In this document: positions 52,776-61,962 of the stretch, in pieces
Numbering within the stretch: position 1 is the first letter of the stretch
Layout of the letters: each line of letters opens with the position of its first letter
Source of the DNA: Ruegeria_C sp041537925
GTDB taxonomy: Bacteria; Pseudomonadota; Alphaproteobacteria; Rhodobacterales; Rhodobacteraceae
DNA length: 64,000 nt
Direction: 5' to 3'
Assembly (NCBI RefSeq): GCF_041537925.1
Contig: NZ_JBGOSH010000001.1
Span: forward strand, 620,001-684,000
Program-made: the position numbers and the translations under genes
The notes under the pieces: generated by a model
Told to the model about the DNA's origin: nothing
The model's database searches: none
Seen by the model: the letters and a program-made list of their open reading frames with translations, nothing else

Positions 52776-52907
52776 GATTTATTCATTATCATTTACTTTC
52801 GCGAATGAAAATCTCTCCTGGTGTGCAAAATAGCAGCAATCCCCCCTCCACTCCCATGGGTGTGTGACCTAAAACAGCGCCAGACATTCTAATGGAGGAA
52901 CGCCGAT

Positions 52908-53930
52908 ATGCGCGTCTATTACGATCGCGACTGCGACATCAACCTGATCAAGGACCTCAAAGTGGCCATCCTGGGCTATGGCAGCCAGGGCCACGCCCAC
53001 GCGCTGAACCTGCGCGACAGCGGCGCCAAAAACCTTGTTGTCGCCCTGCGGGAAGGGTCTGCCTCGGCCAAGAAAGCCGAAGGTGAAGGTCTGCAGGTCA
53101 TGGGCATCGCGGAAGCGGCGGCCTGGTGCGACGTGATCATGTTCACCATGCCCGACGAATTGCAGGCCGAGACCTACAAGAAATATGTGCATGACAACAT
53201 CAAGCCGGGTGCCGCCATCGCGTTCGCCCACGGCTTGAACGTGCATTTCGGCCTGATCGAGCCGAAAGAGGGTATCGATGTCATCATGATGGCCCCCAAG
53301 GGCCCCGGCCACACCGTGCGCGGCGAATATGTCAAAGGCGGCGGCGTGCCCTGTCTGGTGGCGGTCGACAAGGACTCAACCGGCAAGGCGCTGGAAATTG
53401 GCCTGTCCTACTGCTCGGCCATCGGTGGCGGCCGTTCGGGCATCATCGAGACCAACTTCCGCGAGGAATGCGAAACCGACCTGTTCGGCGAGCAGGCGGT
53501 TCTGTGCGGCGGCATCGTCGAGCTGATCCGCATGGGCTTTGAAACCCTGGTCGAGGCAGGTTACGCGCCCGAAATGGCCTATTTCGAATGCCTGCACGAA
53601 ACCAAGCTGATCGTCGACCTGATCTATGAGGGCGGTATCGCCAACATGAACTACTCGATCTCGAACACCGCTGAATATGGCGAATATGTCTCGGGGCCGC
53701 GGGTACTGCCTTATGACGAAACCAAGGCGGCGATGAAGGGCATCCTGCGCGACATCCAGACCGGCAAGTTCGTACGGGACTTCATGCAGGAAAACGCAGT
53801 CGGCCAGCCCTTCTTCAAAGGCACCCGCCGTCTGAACGACGAGCACCAGATCGAGCAGGTCGGCGAGAAACTGCGCGGCATGATGCCGTGGATTTCCGCC
53901 GGCAAGCTGGTGGATCAGGAAAAGAACTGA
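52908..53930 (+). CDS. ilvC: Ketol-acid reductoisomerase
   Basis: 340-residue class I enzyme of valine and isoleucine synthesis: isomerises and reduces acetolactate or acetohydroxybutyrate with NADPH and Mg. NADPH-binding motif ILGYGSQGHAHALNLRDSG near residue 21, magnesium-ligand region AIGGGRSGIIETNFREECETDLFGEQ, and the C-terminal SNTAEYGEYVSGPRV domain. ATG 52908 follows GGAGGAACGCCGAT. Monocistronic with its own terminator. Confidence 0.98.
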   Translation: MRVYYDRDCDINLIKDLKVAILGYGSQGHAHALNLRDSGAKNLVVALREGSASAKKAEGEGLQVMGIAEAAAWCDVIMFTMPDELQAETYKKYVHDNIKPGAAIAFAHGLNVHFGLIEPKEGIDVIMMAPKGPGHTVRGEYVKGGGVPCLVAVDKDSTGKALEIGLSYCSAIGGGRSGIIETNFREECETDLFGEQAVLCGGIVELIRMGFETLVEAGYAPEMAYFECLHETKLIVDLIYEGGIANMNYSISNTAEYGEYVSGPRVLPYDETKAAMKGILRDIQTGKFVRDFMQENAVGQPFFKGTRRLNDEHQIEQVGEKLRGMMPWISAGKLVDQEKN

Positions 53931-53957
53931 TCCGGCCTGCTGTTGTGGCATCCTGAC

Positions 53958-53987
53958 GGGCGGGCCTTTTGGTCCGCCCTTCGTTTA
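53958..53987 (+). terminator. Terminator of ilvC
   Basis: GGGCGGGCC (53958-53966) pairs with GGTCCGCCC (53971-53979) with one G-T pair, loop TTTT, followed by TTCGTTT. Confidence 0.8.
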
Positions 53988-54084
53988 TCCAGAGACGCTC
54001 ACAGTTCGATCCACATCGAAGCATAGCTTGTTGACCGCCTGAGCCAGCCGGTTCAAAACCGACTGCACGGCATAAGGAGCCCCA

Positions 54085-55002
54085 ATGACGCAATCCCCCG
54101 ACATCACCACAAAAAGCTGGCTGATGATAGCAACGCTGGGGTTGGTCTGGGGGGCGACGTTCATGGTGATCGAGTTGGCCCTGCGCGGGATCACCCCGTT
54201 CTGGCTTGCCACTGCGCGGATCAGCTTTGCGGCGCTGCTGACGCTTGCGATCTGGCAGATGATGGGCGGTCGCATCTGGCTTGGCGAAAGCAGCGCCTGG
54301 GGTGCGCTGGCGGTCACCGGTGTGCTAAGCACCGCCCTGCCCTTCATGCTGCTCAGTTGGGGACAGCAATATGTGACCAGCGGATTTGCCGGGGTCTCGA
54401 TGGCAGCGGTGGTGCTGATGGTTCTGCCGCTGGCGCATGTCTTCGTGCCCGGAGAACGCATGACCCAGCGCCGGGTGCTGGGCTTTCTCATCGGTTTTGC
54501 CGGAGTGGTGGTGCTGATCGGCGGACAGGCCTTCGACAGCACCGGTGCACGGTTTGAGGGCTGGGGCCGCCTTGCTTGCCTGTCGGCCGCAGCCTGTTAT
54601 GCGACCAGTTCGGTGATGATGCGTAAACTGCCCGCGATCGACCCTTACGCGCTGGCCGCGCTGCAATTGAGCATCGGGGTTTGCGTTGTTCTGCCGGCGG
54701 CGCTGGCTGTTGAGGGTCCGCCACCGCTGCCCTCTGGCGAAACGCTGTTTTATCTTGCACTGCTTGGCCTTGTGCCCACGGCGGCGGCCAACCTGTTGCG
54801 TGTGCTGGTGATCCGCAGCGCCGGACCCGTTTTCATGGGGTTGACGAATTACCAGGTGCCGCTCTGGTCGGTCATTTTGGGTGCCGTTTTTCTACACGAA
54901 CCCCTGCCCCATAGCCTTTTGTTGGCGATGATCCTGATCCTTGGCGGCATGGGCCTGAGCCAATATGGCGCACTGAAGCGACTCTTCTTCGCAGGGCGTT
55001 AG
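54085..55002 (+). CDS. EamA/DMT family transporter
   Basis: 305-residue permease with ten predicted membrane helices arranged as two EamA repeats. The first repeat starts LGLVWGATFMVIELALRG, the second WGRLACLSAAACYATSSVMM. Such proteins export metabolites or amino acids or import nucleotide sugars; substrate unknown. Start at ATG 54085 after AAGGAGCCCCA. Its stop overlaps the convergent glmM stop by four bases. Confidence 0.9.
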   Translation: MTQSPDITTKSWLMIATLGLVWGATFMVIELALRGITPFWLATARISFAALLTLAIWQMMGGRIWLGESSAWGALAVTGVLSTALPFMLLSWGQQYVTSGFAGVSMAAVVLMVLPLAHVFVPGERMTQRRVLGFLIGFAGVVVLIGGQAFDSTGARFEGWGRLACLSAAACYATSSVMMRKLPAIDPYALAALQLSIGVCVVLPAALAVEGPPPLPSGETLFYLALLGLVPTAAANLLRVLVIRSAGPVFMGLTNYQVPLWSVILGAVFLHEPLPHSLLLAMILILGGMGLSQYGALKRLFFAGR

Positions 55003-56360
55003 GCCACCGGAGCAGCGAATCCAACCGCCTGTTCGACCGCGCCCACAACCGATCTGACGCTCTCTTCCAACAGCGCCTCATCCTCGCATTCGGCCATCAC
55101 ACGGATCAGCGGTTCGGTGCCGGATTTGCGGATCAGCAGACGGCCTTTGCCGGTCAGCGCTGCCTCGGCGTCGCTGATTGCGGCTTTGACCGCCGCCAAG
55201 TCCAGCGGCGCCTGCCCCTCGGCAAAGCGTACATTGCGCAAGAGTTGCGGCACCGGCTCGAACCGGCGCGCCAATTCCGATGCGGGTTTGCCACTGCGCA
55301 CCATTTCGGACAGGAAATGCAGCCCCGCCATCAGCCCGTCGCCGGTGGTGGCAAAATCGCTCATCACGATGTGACCCGATTGCTCACCGCCCAGGTTGAA
55401 GCCACCCTCGCGCATGCGTTCAACCACATAGCGATCACCGACCGCCGTGCGTTCCAGCCTGATGCCTTGCACCACCAGATGCCGCTCCAGCCCCAGATTG
55501 GACATGACCGTCGACACAAGCGCCCCGCCCGACAGCATGCCATCGGCGTTCCAGCGCTCGGCTAACAAGGCCATGAGTTGATCACCATCGGCCACGGTCC
55601 CGGCCTCATCCACCAGAATCACTCGGTCCGCGTCACCATCCAGCGTGATCCCCACATCTGCCCCATGGGCCACAACTGTCTCGGCGGCGGCCTCGGGATG
55701 AGTTGAACCGCATCCAAGATTGATGTTCAGACCGTCGGGCGCCACACCAACCGGAATGACCTCGGCCCCTAATTCCCAAAGGATCTCTGGCGCGGCCCGG
55801 TGTGCCGCGCCGTTTGCACAATCGATCACCACCTTGAGCCCATCCAGACGCAACGCGCGCGGCAGCGAAGATTTCACCCGCTCGCCATAGCGGAACCTTG
55901 CATCGTCGACCCGGCGCGCGCGGCCGATATTATGCGCCTGCGCCGGTTGCACACCGGCCTCCAGCAACGCCTCGATCTCTTCCTCGGCCTGATCGGACAG
56001 TTTGAACCCGTCCGGGCCGAAGAACTTGATGCCATTGTCTTCGGCCGGGTTGTGACTGGCCGAGATCATCACACCCAGATCGGCGCGCATCGACCGGGTC
56101 ATCAAGCCTACGGCGGGCGTGGGCACCGGGCCCAGCAACAACACGTTCATGCCGGTCGAAGTCAGTCCGGCGGTCAGCGCGTTTTCGAACATGTAGCCCG
56201 ACAGCCTTGTATCCTTGCCGATGACCACGCGGTGAACGCCCTTGGCATCACGCCGGAAGTACCGACCGACAGCCGCACCAAGGCGCAACGCCAGATCGGC
56301 GGTCATCGGATGGGTGTTGGCGGTGCCCCGCACCCCATCTGTTCCAAACAGTTTCCGCAT
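54999..56360 (-). CDS. glmM: Phosphoglucosamine mutase
   Basis: 453-residue enzyme converting glucosamine 6-phosphate to glucosamine 1-phosphate for peptidoglycan and lipopolysaccharide. N-terminal FGTDGVRGTANTHPMT, active serine Ser102 in ISASHNPAEDNGIKF, metal loop TLDGDADRVILVD, sugar-binding loop GGEQSGHIVMSDFATTGDG and phosphate-binding RKSGTEPLIRVMAEC. Follows folP on the same strand with 39 bases between them, an arrangement common in bacteria. Confidence 0.97.
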   Translation of the reverse strand: MRKLFGTDGVRGTANTHPMTADLALRLGAAVGRYFRRDAKGVHRVVIGKDTRLSGYMFENALTAGLTSTGMNVLLLGPVPTPAVGLMTRSMRADLGVMISASHNPAEDNGIKFFGPDGFKLSDQAEEEIEALLEAGVQPAQAHNIGRARRVDDARFRYGERVKSSLPRALRLDGLKVVIDCANGAAHRAAPEILWELGAEVIPVGVAPDGLNINLGCGSTHPEAAAETVVAHGADVGITLDGDADRVILVDEAGTVADGDQLMALLAERWNADGMLSGGALVSTVMSNLGLERHLVVQGIRLERTAVGDRYVVERMREGGFNLGGEQSGHIVMSDFATTGDGLMAGLHFLSEMVRSGKPASELARRFEPVPQLLRNVRFAEGQAPLDLAAVKAAISDAEAALTGKGRLLIRKSGTEPLIRVMAECEDEALLEESVRSVVGAVEQAVGFAAPVA

Positions 56361-56399
56361 CCTGCCCCTCGCCGATAGTTCTTGTTTCGCTGCCCGAAA

Positions 56400-57398
56400 T
56401 TAGCGGACCGCGGACCACAGGCGCAAGGCCTGAGCGGTCTCGGTCACGTCATGCACGCGAATGATCTGCACCCCCTGCGCCAGCGCGGCCAGCGCAACGG
56501 CGATCGAACCGGGTGCGCGCGCGTCAGCGCGCGGTTCCTGCGCAATGGTGCCGATGAAGCGTTTTCGCGACGCGCCCAGCAGGATCGGCACGCCCAAATC
56601 GTGAAAGAAGCCGATATTGCGCAACAGCGCCAGGTTATGGTCAAGCGTCTTGCCAAAGCCGATGCCGGGATCGGCCACGATCTGGTCACCCGGTATACCC
56701 GCGCCTGCCAGATGGACGATCCGGTTCCTCAGAAAATCGAACACATCCAGCAGGACATCGTCATAATGCGGATCGTCCTGCATCGTTTCCGGGTCGCCTT
56801 GCGCATGCATCACGCAGACCGGAACGCTGCGTGCCACGCTCAGCGGTGCGAGATCGGAGTCGAAGGTAAAGCCCGACACGTCGTTGACCATACCCGCCCC
56901 CGCATTCAGCGCGGCTGCGGCGACCTCGGATTTTCGGGTGTCGATGGAAATCAAAGTGTCACTCTCAGCAGCAATCGCCGATATGATCGGCGCGGTGCGC
57001 GCAATCTCGGTCTCGATCGGCACGAAATCAGCGCCGGGCCGGGTGGATTCGCCACCAACGTCCAGAATGCTGGCGCCATGTGCAACCATCTGCCGCGCGG
57101 AGGCGCGCGCAGCCTCGACCGTGGCATGTTGGCCGCCATCCGAGAAACTGTCCGGCGTGGCGTTCAGGATGCCCATGATATGCGGCCCACCCATGTCCAG
57201 ACCGGCGATCGGTTCACGGGCACCCGACAGTCGCGCCTGCACATCCTCGGCCAGATCATGCGCCGCGACCACACGGGGACCGGCTTGCCGCGACAGGATC
57301 TCGACATGGGTAAACCAAAGCGGGCCACCTGCCAGCGGCAGCGCATTCGCCGGGCGCGCGGGACCGTGCTGGACAATCGGCCGGTGATACTCGGTCAC
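56400..57398 (-). CDS. folP: Dihydropteroate synthase
   Basis: 332-residue folate enzyme joining p-aminobenzoate to the pterin diphosphate. Signature MGILNATPDSFSDGG, DVGGESTRPGADFVP, ISIDTRKSEVAAAALNAG and DPGIGFGKTLDHN. The protein has an N-terminal extension of about 65 residues before the first signature, containing the AHDLAEDVQARLSG segment. Start overlaps the folB stop by four bases. Confidence 0.96.
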   Translation of the reverse strand: MTEYHRPIVQHGPARPANALPLAGGPLWFTHVEILSRQAGPRVVAAHDLAEDVQARLSGAREPIAGLDMGGPHIMGILNATPDSFSDGGQHATVEAARASARQMVAHGASILDVGGESTRPGADFVPIETEIARTAPIISAIAAESDTLISIDTRKSEVAAAALNAGAGMVNDVSGFTFDSDLAPLSVARSVPVCVMHAQGDPETMQDDPHYDDVLLDVFDFLRNRIVHLAGAGIPGDQIVADPGIGFGKTLDHNLALLRNIGFFHDLGVPILLGASRKRFIGTIAQEPRADARAPGSIAVALAALAQGVQIIRVHDVTETAQALRLWSAVR

Positions 57399-58315
57399 AG
57401 GTCTGCCTGGTCTACCGGGCTGTGGCGCAGCAACACGTCGGCCTCGACCGGCAGGTCCGCCCCGATCACCAGCATCTCACCCGCCTCGAAAGTCGCGGCA
57501 AACCAGGCAGCCAGTGCAACCGCGTCCGAGGGATGCGCCGAAGGGCCATCCACGGCGTCCAGAACGATCTTTGACGGCGCCCAGACGCTGATCTGGCCGT
57601 TCTTCATCGCCCAGTCCAGCTCGGTCCGGGTCGAAACAACGACGCAGCGCGGATCGTGCGCCGCCAGCACCCAGGCGTTCTGTTCTATGGCCAGCAGATC
57701 GATCCGCCGCTGAGTCATGGCATGGCCGGTCTGCGGCGCAGCCAGATCCGAGGGCCCGACACACAGGATCAGCGGACGCGCGCGCGCCTCCATCTGGTCG
57801 ATCCAGCCGGTCAGATGCGGCGAAGCGATGGCCGCGTTCGACAGGTAGACCAGACGCGGATGCGGACGGTCTTCTTCCTGCGGCTCGCTTTGCACCTTAT
57901 CGCGGGCGCGCACGATCTCGACCCCCAGCGCACCGGGGCCACGGTCCAGCTTCTCGATGCGCACAAAAGCGCGCACCGCCTGCGGTTCCAGCAGGATCCG
58001 TTCGGCGACCCGTTCGGCCAGCGTTTCGAGCAGGTTCAGCCGCTCTTCCGACAATTCATGCGCAATCGCTTCGGTCACCCGGTCATAGGACAGGATCCGG
58101 TCGACATCATCGTCAATCGGCCCGGTCAGAGGCGTCACCTCGACCACAACATTGAAGCAAATGCGTTGGGTGTTGCCACGTTCGGCCTGAAACGCCCCGA
58201 TCTCGACCTCGACAATGTGGTCGCGCAGGGAAATCCGGTCGAGCGGCGCACGGGGTGCCGTGGCCTCGGACCGTTCCGAGGGATGCGCAAAGGCAAGGCG
58301 GATTTCAGAACTCAT
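57395..58315 (-). CDS. folB: Dihydroneopterin aldolase fused to a C-terminal domain of unclear function
   Basis: 306 residues, more than twice the usual 120 of FolB. Residues about 25-140 are a FolB domain: ISLRDHIVEVEIGAFQAERG, VDRILSYDRVTEAIAHELS, NLLETLAERVAERIL and the terminal VRIEKLDRGPGALGVEI. The rest (about 150-306) has no pterin motif. It shows the pattern of an amino acid kinase-type domain: a hydrophobic LILCVGPSDL strand, RIDLLAIEQNAWVLAAHD, and a VWAPSKIVLD...PSDAVALAAWFAATFEAGEML segment. The kinase catalytic residues look incomplete. Coupled to folP. Confidence 0.85.
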   Translation of the reverse strand: MSSEIRLAFAHPSERSEATAPRAPLDRISLRDHIVEVEIGAFQAERGNTQRICFNVVVEVTPLTGPIDDDVDRILSYDRVTEAIAHELSEERLNLLETLAERVAERILLEPQAVRAFVRIEKLDRGPGALGVEIVRARDKVQSEPQEEDRPHPRLVYLSNAAIASPHLTGWIDQMEARARPLILCVGPSDLAAPQTGHAMTQRRIDLLAIEQNAWVLAAHDPRCVVVSTRTELDWAMKNGQISVWAPSKIVLDAVDGPSAHPSDAVALAAWFAATFEAGEMLVIGADLPVEADVLLRHSPVDQADL

Positions 58316-58460
58316 GAGAGGGTCCTTCGGCTATGGGCAATCACCGGTTCGGCGGGCTATAGCAGCCCGCGCGCGGTTACGCCAGCATAGGAACCCGGCC
58401 CGACACCGGAAATCGCGATCCCGCGCCTGCGGTTCGAAACCGCCTGCCTTGACGCGTCAC

Positions 58461-58487
58461 ATCAGCAGGCCATTTCAGCCTGCTGAT
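58461..58487 (-). terminator. Hairpin after the cell wall hydrolase gene
   Basis: ATCAGCAGGC (58461-58470) and GCCTGCTGAT (58478-58487) pair perfectly around CATTTCA, 12 bases beyond the minus-strand stop at 58499. There is no T-tract, so termination is uncertain. Confidence 0.4.
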
Positions 58488-58498
58488 TTCCGAAGGTT

Positions 58499-59134
58499 TC
58501 AGTTGCTCGCGGTGCGATAGTTGTGGCGGTAGAACAGGTGCACGCCGATCTTCGCCGTCCGCTTGTAGACGCGCGCCCATTTCGGGTTGACCGAGGTGGT
58601 GTGATAGTGCGTTGCACCATCGGTCAGACTGCCCGACACGCCGTCAATGGCGGCACGCGCGATTTTGGACACACGCGCATAGGCCTGCTTTTCGGCGATG
58701 ACTTCCTTGTGCCCGTCGCAGGTATAGGTGAACTGGCACTGGTATTTGCGACCAGTACCCTGATTGATCACGCCACAGACAGAGTCAGGAAAGCGGCTAC
58801 TTTCGACGCGGTTCAGAATGACCTCGGCCACGGCAAACTGCCCTTTGACTGTCTCACCGCGCGCCTCGAAATAGAGAGCCTCGGCCAGGCATTGCCAGTT
58901 CTGGTCGCCCTCGGCCTTGGGGCGCTCGTCCACCCAGGCACGCGAATAGGTCACCTCGACCGGACGCGCCTTGGGCTGCACGTAGGTCAGGTATTTGCGA
59001 AACTGCGATCCGGGCAGCGTGTCGAGAGACGCTTGCTCATGTTCGATCAACGAGGAAAGCCCCGTATCGGACGCAGAAACATTAGGCAGCAGCACAGCCG
59101 CCGCCAGAGCGGCCGTCTTCATAAATCGGTTCAT
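58499..59134 (-). CDS. Cell wall hydrolase, SleB/Hydrolase_2 type
   Basis: 211-residue exported hydrolase. Signal peptide of about 22 residues (FMKTAALAAAVLLPNVSA). The catalytic domain has LAEALYFEARGETVKGQFAVA with the catalytic Glu, VILNRVESSRFPDSVCGV and a conserved CQFTYTCDG segment, then THYHTTSVNPKWAR. Relatives cleave peptidoglycan as lytic transglycosylases; SleB itself works in spore germination, but this organism is not expected to form spores, so general wall remodelling is likely. Confidence 0.92.
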   Translation of the reverse strand: MNRFMKTAALAAAVLLPNVSASDTGLSSLIEHEQASLDTLPGSQFRKYLTYVQPKARPVEVTYSRAWVDERPKAEGDQNWQCLAEALYFEARGETVKGQFAVAEVILNRVESSRFPDSVCGVINQGTGRKYQCQFTYTCDGHKEVIAEKQAYARVSKIARAAIDGVSGSLTDGATHYHTTSVNPKWARVYKRTAKIGVHLFYRHNYRTASN

Positions 59135-59320
59135 TTCTAAAACCCCACCAGGTTTATAACGCGCGCTTACCGATCCCCCCGAAAAGCAAACGCAGGCTGC
59201 CCTCTAGCCCAGAGTTCGGCGCAGGTCCAGTTCGCAAAAAATTGCAAGCGTTAAAGCAGTGGAATCTTGCCGATGGCAAAAATCCACCGATTATACGCAC
59301 CCGCAATATCTTGTGGGCAG

Positions 59321-61897
59321 CTAGCGGCTATCACCCACCTGATGGGAAATCGCCAATTGGGCTGCGGCCAATCGTGCCACCGGCACACGGAAGGGCGAAC
59401 AAGAGACATAATCGAATCCCGCCGCCCGACAAAAAGCAATTGATTCGGGGTTTCCGCCATGTTCGCCGCAGACAGACAGGGTGATTCCGGGTTGCGATTC
59501 GCGCCCTCTCTGCACCCCAAGCTGCAGCAGTTCGCCCACCCCGTCGGTGTCCAGAACGTGAAACGGATCTTCGGTGAAGACGCCCTGATTGACATAGGCC
59601 GACATGAACCGGCCCGCATCGTCGCGCGACAACCCGTAGGTCATCTGGGTCAGGTCGTTGGTGCCGAAGCTGAGGAAGGCGCAATGCGGCGCGATCTCGT
59701 CGGCCCGCAGGCAGGCGCGCGGGGTTTCAACCATCACGCCAAGCCGGTAATCGAAATCCCGACCCTGTTCAGAGGCGACCGAGGCCGCCACCGCATCGAT
59801 CCGCGCCTTGACCAGTTCGACCTCGCGACAGGCCGAGACCAACGGGATCATCACTTCGGGCACCACCGGTTCGCCCTTTTTGCTGGCTTCAAGCGTGGCC
59901 TCAAAGATGGCGCGCGCCTGCATGTCGTAGATCTCGGGCACGGTTACGCCCAGCCGCACGCCGCGCAGTCCCAACATCGGGTTGTATTCGCTCATCGCCG
60001 CGACCCGGCGTTCCACATCCGAGACCGGCAGGTCCAGCGCCTCGGCCAGTTCGCGCTGGCCAGTGCGGTTGGTGGGCAGGAATTCATGCAGCGGAGGGTC
60101 GAACAGGCGGATACAGACCGGCTTGCCCCCCATGATGCGGAACAGCTGCACGAAATCCTTGCGCTGGATCGGCAAAAGCCGCTCCATCACCGCGGCGCGG
60201 CCCCTGGGGGTCTGGGCGAAGATCATCTCGCGCATCACCGTCAGGCGACCCGGCTCAAAGAACATATGTTCGGTCCGGCACAGCCCGATGCCCTGCACGT
60301 TGAAATTCTGCGCCGTCTGCGCGTCGGCGGGCGTGTCGGCATTGGCCCGGATGCCAATATCGCATTCCGCCTCGGCCCAGCTCATCAGCGTCCGGAAACT
60401 GTCATCCAGCGCCGCCTCAAGCATCTGCGGCTGGCCCGCCAGCACCTGCCCCGAGGTGCCGTCGATGGTCAGCACATCGCCGGTCTTGAACACGCGCCCG
60501 TCCTGCGTCATCAGCTGCCGCTTCTTGGTCACGAAACGCAGGCCCGAAGCGCCGACGATGCACGGCAGACCCAAGCCCCGTCCGATCACTGCAGCATGGC
60601 TGGTCATTCCGCCCTTTTCGGTCAGCACGGCGGCGGCAGCATGCATGCCGCGCACATCTTCCGGAGACGTTTCGCGCCGCACCAAAATGCAGGGCTCGCC
60701 ACGCGCGGCGCTGGCCTGCGCCTCGGCGGCAGTAAAGACGATCTGACCGGTCGCAGCACCGGGGCTGGCGGCGATGCCGGTGGTCAGCACGTCGCGTTCT
60801 GAATCCGGGTGAACCTGTCGGTGCAGCAATTCGTTCAGCGCGTGCGGATCGACCCGCATCAGCGCCTCTTGCGGCGGGATGATGCCATCTTCAGCCAACC
60901 GCACCGCAATCTGCACTGCCGCGCGCGAACTGCGCGTCACCCGCACCCCGTCCAGAATATGGGCATGGCCGTTTTCGATAACGAACTCGACCTGCATCTC
61001 TTCGCGCAACTTGCGGCGCATCAGTTCGGCATGCTGCTGAAGCTCGGCATATGCTTCAGGCGCGGCCTCTTCCAGCGAGGGGCCTCGGTCGTCGCGCGCC
61101 AGATAAAGCGCGCCGGTCCCGGCCCCCAGCGCATCGCGGCCCTGACTCTGGCTCAGATACCGGCCGGTGATCTGTGGTTGGCCAGTGGTGCTGCTGACCA
61201 GTTGCATCACACCCGAGCCACATTCGCCACGGCCCAGACCGGGGATCATCTCTTGCACCACAAGGCCAAGACCGGCATCGGCAGGCGCACCCTTGGCTTG
61301 CCGCAACAACCGCGCCGTGGTGCCATCCCAGGCGCGGGCCATTGATTTCAGCACAGCCGCCAGTTGCTCGCCCGGGTCCTGCGGAAAGCGTTCGTCTGTT
61401 TCTGCCTCATAGGCGTGCAGCGTTTCGCTCAGCCCTCGTTGGCCATCCTCCATCAGATCATCGAACACATCCGGGTCCAGCCGCGCCACATGCAGCGCAT
61501 AGGTCTGTACGAAACGCAGATAAATCGCCGCCGCCGCATCGCCGCCCATCTTGTCGCTCAGATCCACATAGCGGGCATCGTTCATGCCCACATTCAGAAC
61601 CGCCCCCGGCCCGCCCCAGTCAGGATCCTCGGAGGACGGACGCACGCAGAGCAGCGCCGTTGGGTCGAACTGTTCGAGGATACCAGCAATATCAGGCACA
61701 TGGCCATCCGCGATCCCCTGCACCGTTTCGAAGGACAGAGCCACCGTGCGCGGCACTGGCATATCCAACCGCACCAACCGCTGCAGACATTTTGCCCGTC
61801 CGCCATGGGTGACGGTCGCCACCGGCGCATCGGGCGTGATCAACGTGGTATGCGGGTTATTCTGCACTGCGGCACCTTTTTTGCTTGGCCGCAGCAT
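59321..61897 (-). CDS. ppdK: Pyruvate phosphate dikinase family enzyme, divergent N-terminal domain
   Basis: 858 residues. N-terminal ATP-grasp-like domain (to about 340), a phosphohistidine swivelling domain with EKGGMTSHAAVIGRGLGLPCIVG carrying the catalytic His, and a C-terminal PEP/pyruvate TIM barrel (GIGLCRTEHMFFEPGR; MIPLVSACREVE; SFGTNDLTQMTYGLSRDD; SVCGEHGGNPE with the Cys). The reaction is pyruvate + ATP + Pi to PEP + AMP + PPi. The usual GGKGANLAEM near the N-terminus is replaced by HGGRAKCLQRL, so the nucleotide-grasp part is divergent. Start could be GTG 61867. Same strand as glyS, 65 bases downstream. Confidence 0.88.
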   Translation of the reverse strand: MLRPSKKGAAVQNNPHTTLITPDAPVATVTHGGRAKCLQRLVRLDMPVPRTVALSFETVQGIADGHVPDIAGILEQFDPTALLCVRPSSEDPDWGGPGAVLNVGMNDARYVDLSDKMGGDAAAAIYLRFVQTYALHVARLDPDVFDDLMEDGQRGLSETLHAYEAETDERFPQDPGEQLAAVLKSMARAWDGTTARLLRQAKGAPADAGLGLVVQEMIPGLGRGECGSGVMQLVSSTTGQPQITGRYLSQSQGRDALGAGTGALYLARDDRGPSLEEAAPEAYAELQQHAELMRRKLREEMQVEFVIENGHAHILDGVRVTRSSRAAVQIAVRLAEDGIIPPQEALMRVDPHALNELLHRQVHPDSERDVLTTGIAASPGAATGQIVFTAAEAQASAARGEPCILVRRETSPEDVRGMHAAAAVLTEKGGMTSHAAVIGRGLGLPCIVGASGLRFVTKKRQLMTQDGRVFKTGDVLTIDGTSGQVLAGQPQMLEAALDDSFRTLMSWAEAECDIGIRANADTPADAQTAQNFNVQGIGLCRTEHMFFEPGRLTVMREMIFAQTPRGRAAVMERLLPIQRKDFVQLFRIMGGKPVCIRLFDPPLHEFLPTNRTGQRELAEALDLPVSDVERRVAAMSEYNPMLGLRGVRLGVTVPEIYDMQARAIFEATLEASKKGEPVVPEVMIPLVSACREVELVKARIDAVAASVASEQGRDFDYRLGVMVETPRACLRADEIAPHCAFLSFGTNDLTQMTYGLSRDDAGRFMSAYVNQGVFTEDPFHVLDTDGVGELLQLGVQRGRESQPGITLSVCGEHGGNPESIAFCRAAGFDYVSCSPFRVPVARLAAAQLAISHQVGDSR

Positions 61898-61930
61898 AAG
61901 AAGGTTTGGGATCGACGCAAGGGAGAGGTT

Positions 61931-61956
61931 GGGGATGCGTAGTTCTACGCATCCCC
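61931..61956 (-). terminator. Hairpin between glyS and ppdK
   Basis: GGGGATGCGTAG (61931-61942) and CTACGCATCCCC (61945-61956) form a perfect 12-base stem with a two-base loop, six bases beyond the glyS stop on the minus strand. The T-tract is poor, so it may attenuate rather than end transcription into ppdK. Confidence 0.5.
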
Positions 61957-61962
61957 TGCCTG

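Noticed and set aside
59459..60802. 447-codon open frame on the plus strand
   Set aside because: Antisense of ppdK; composition is that of a shadow frame and the ppdK motifs on the other strand are unambiguous.
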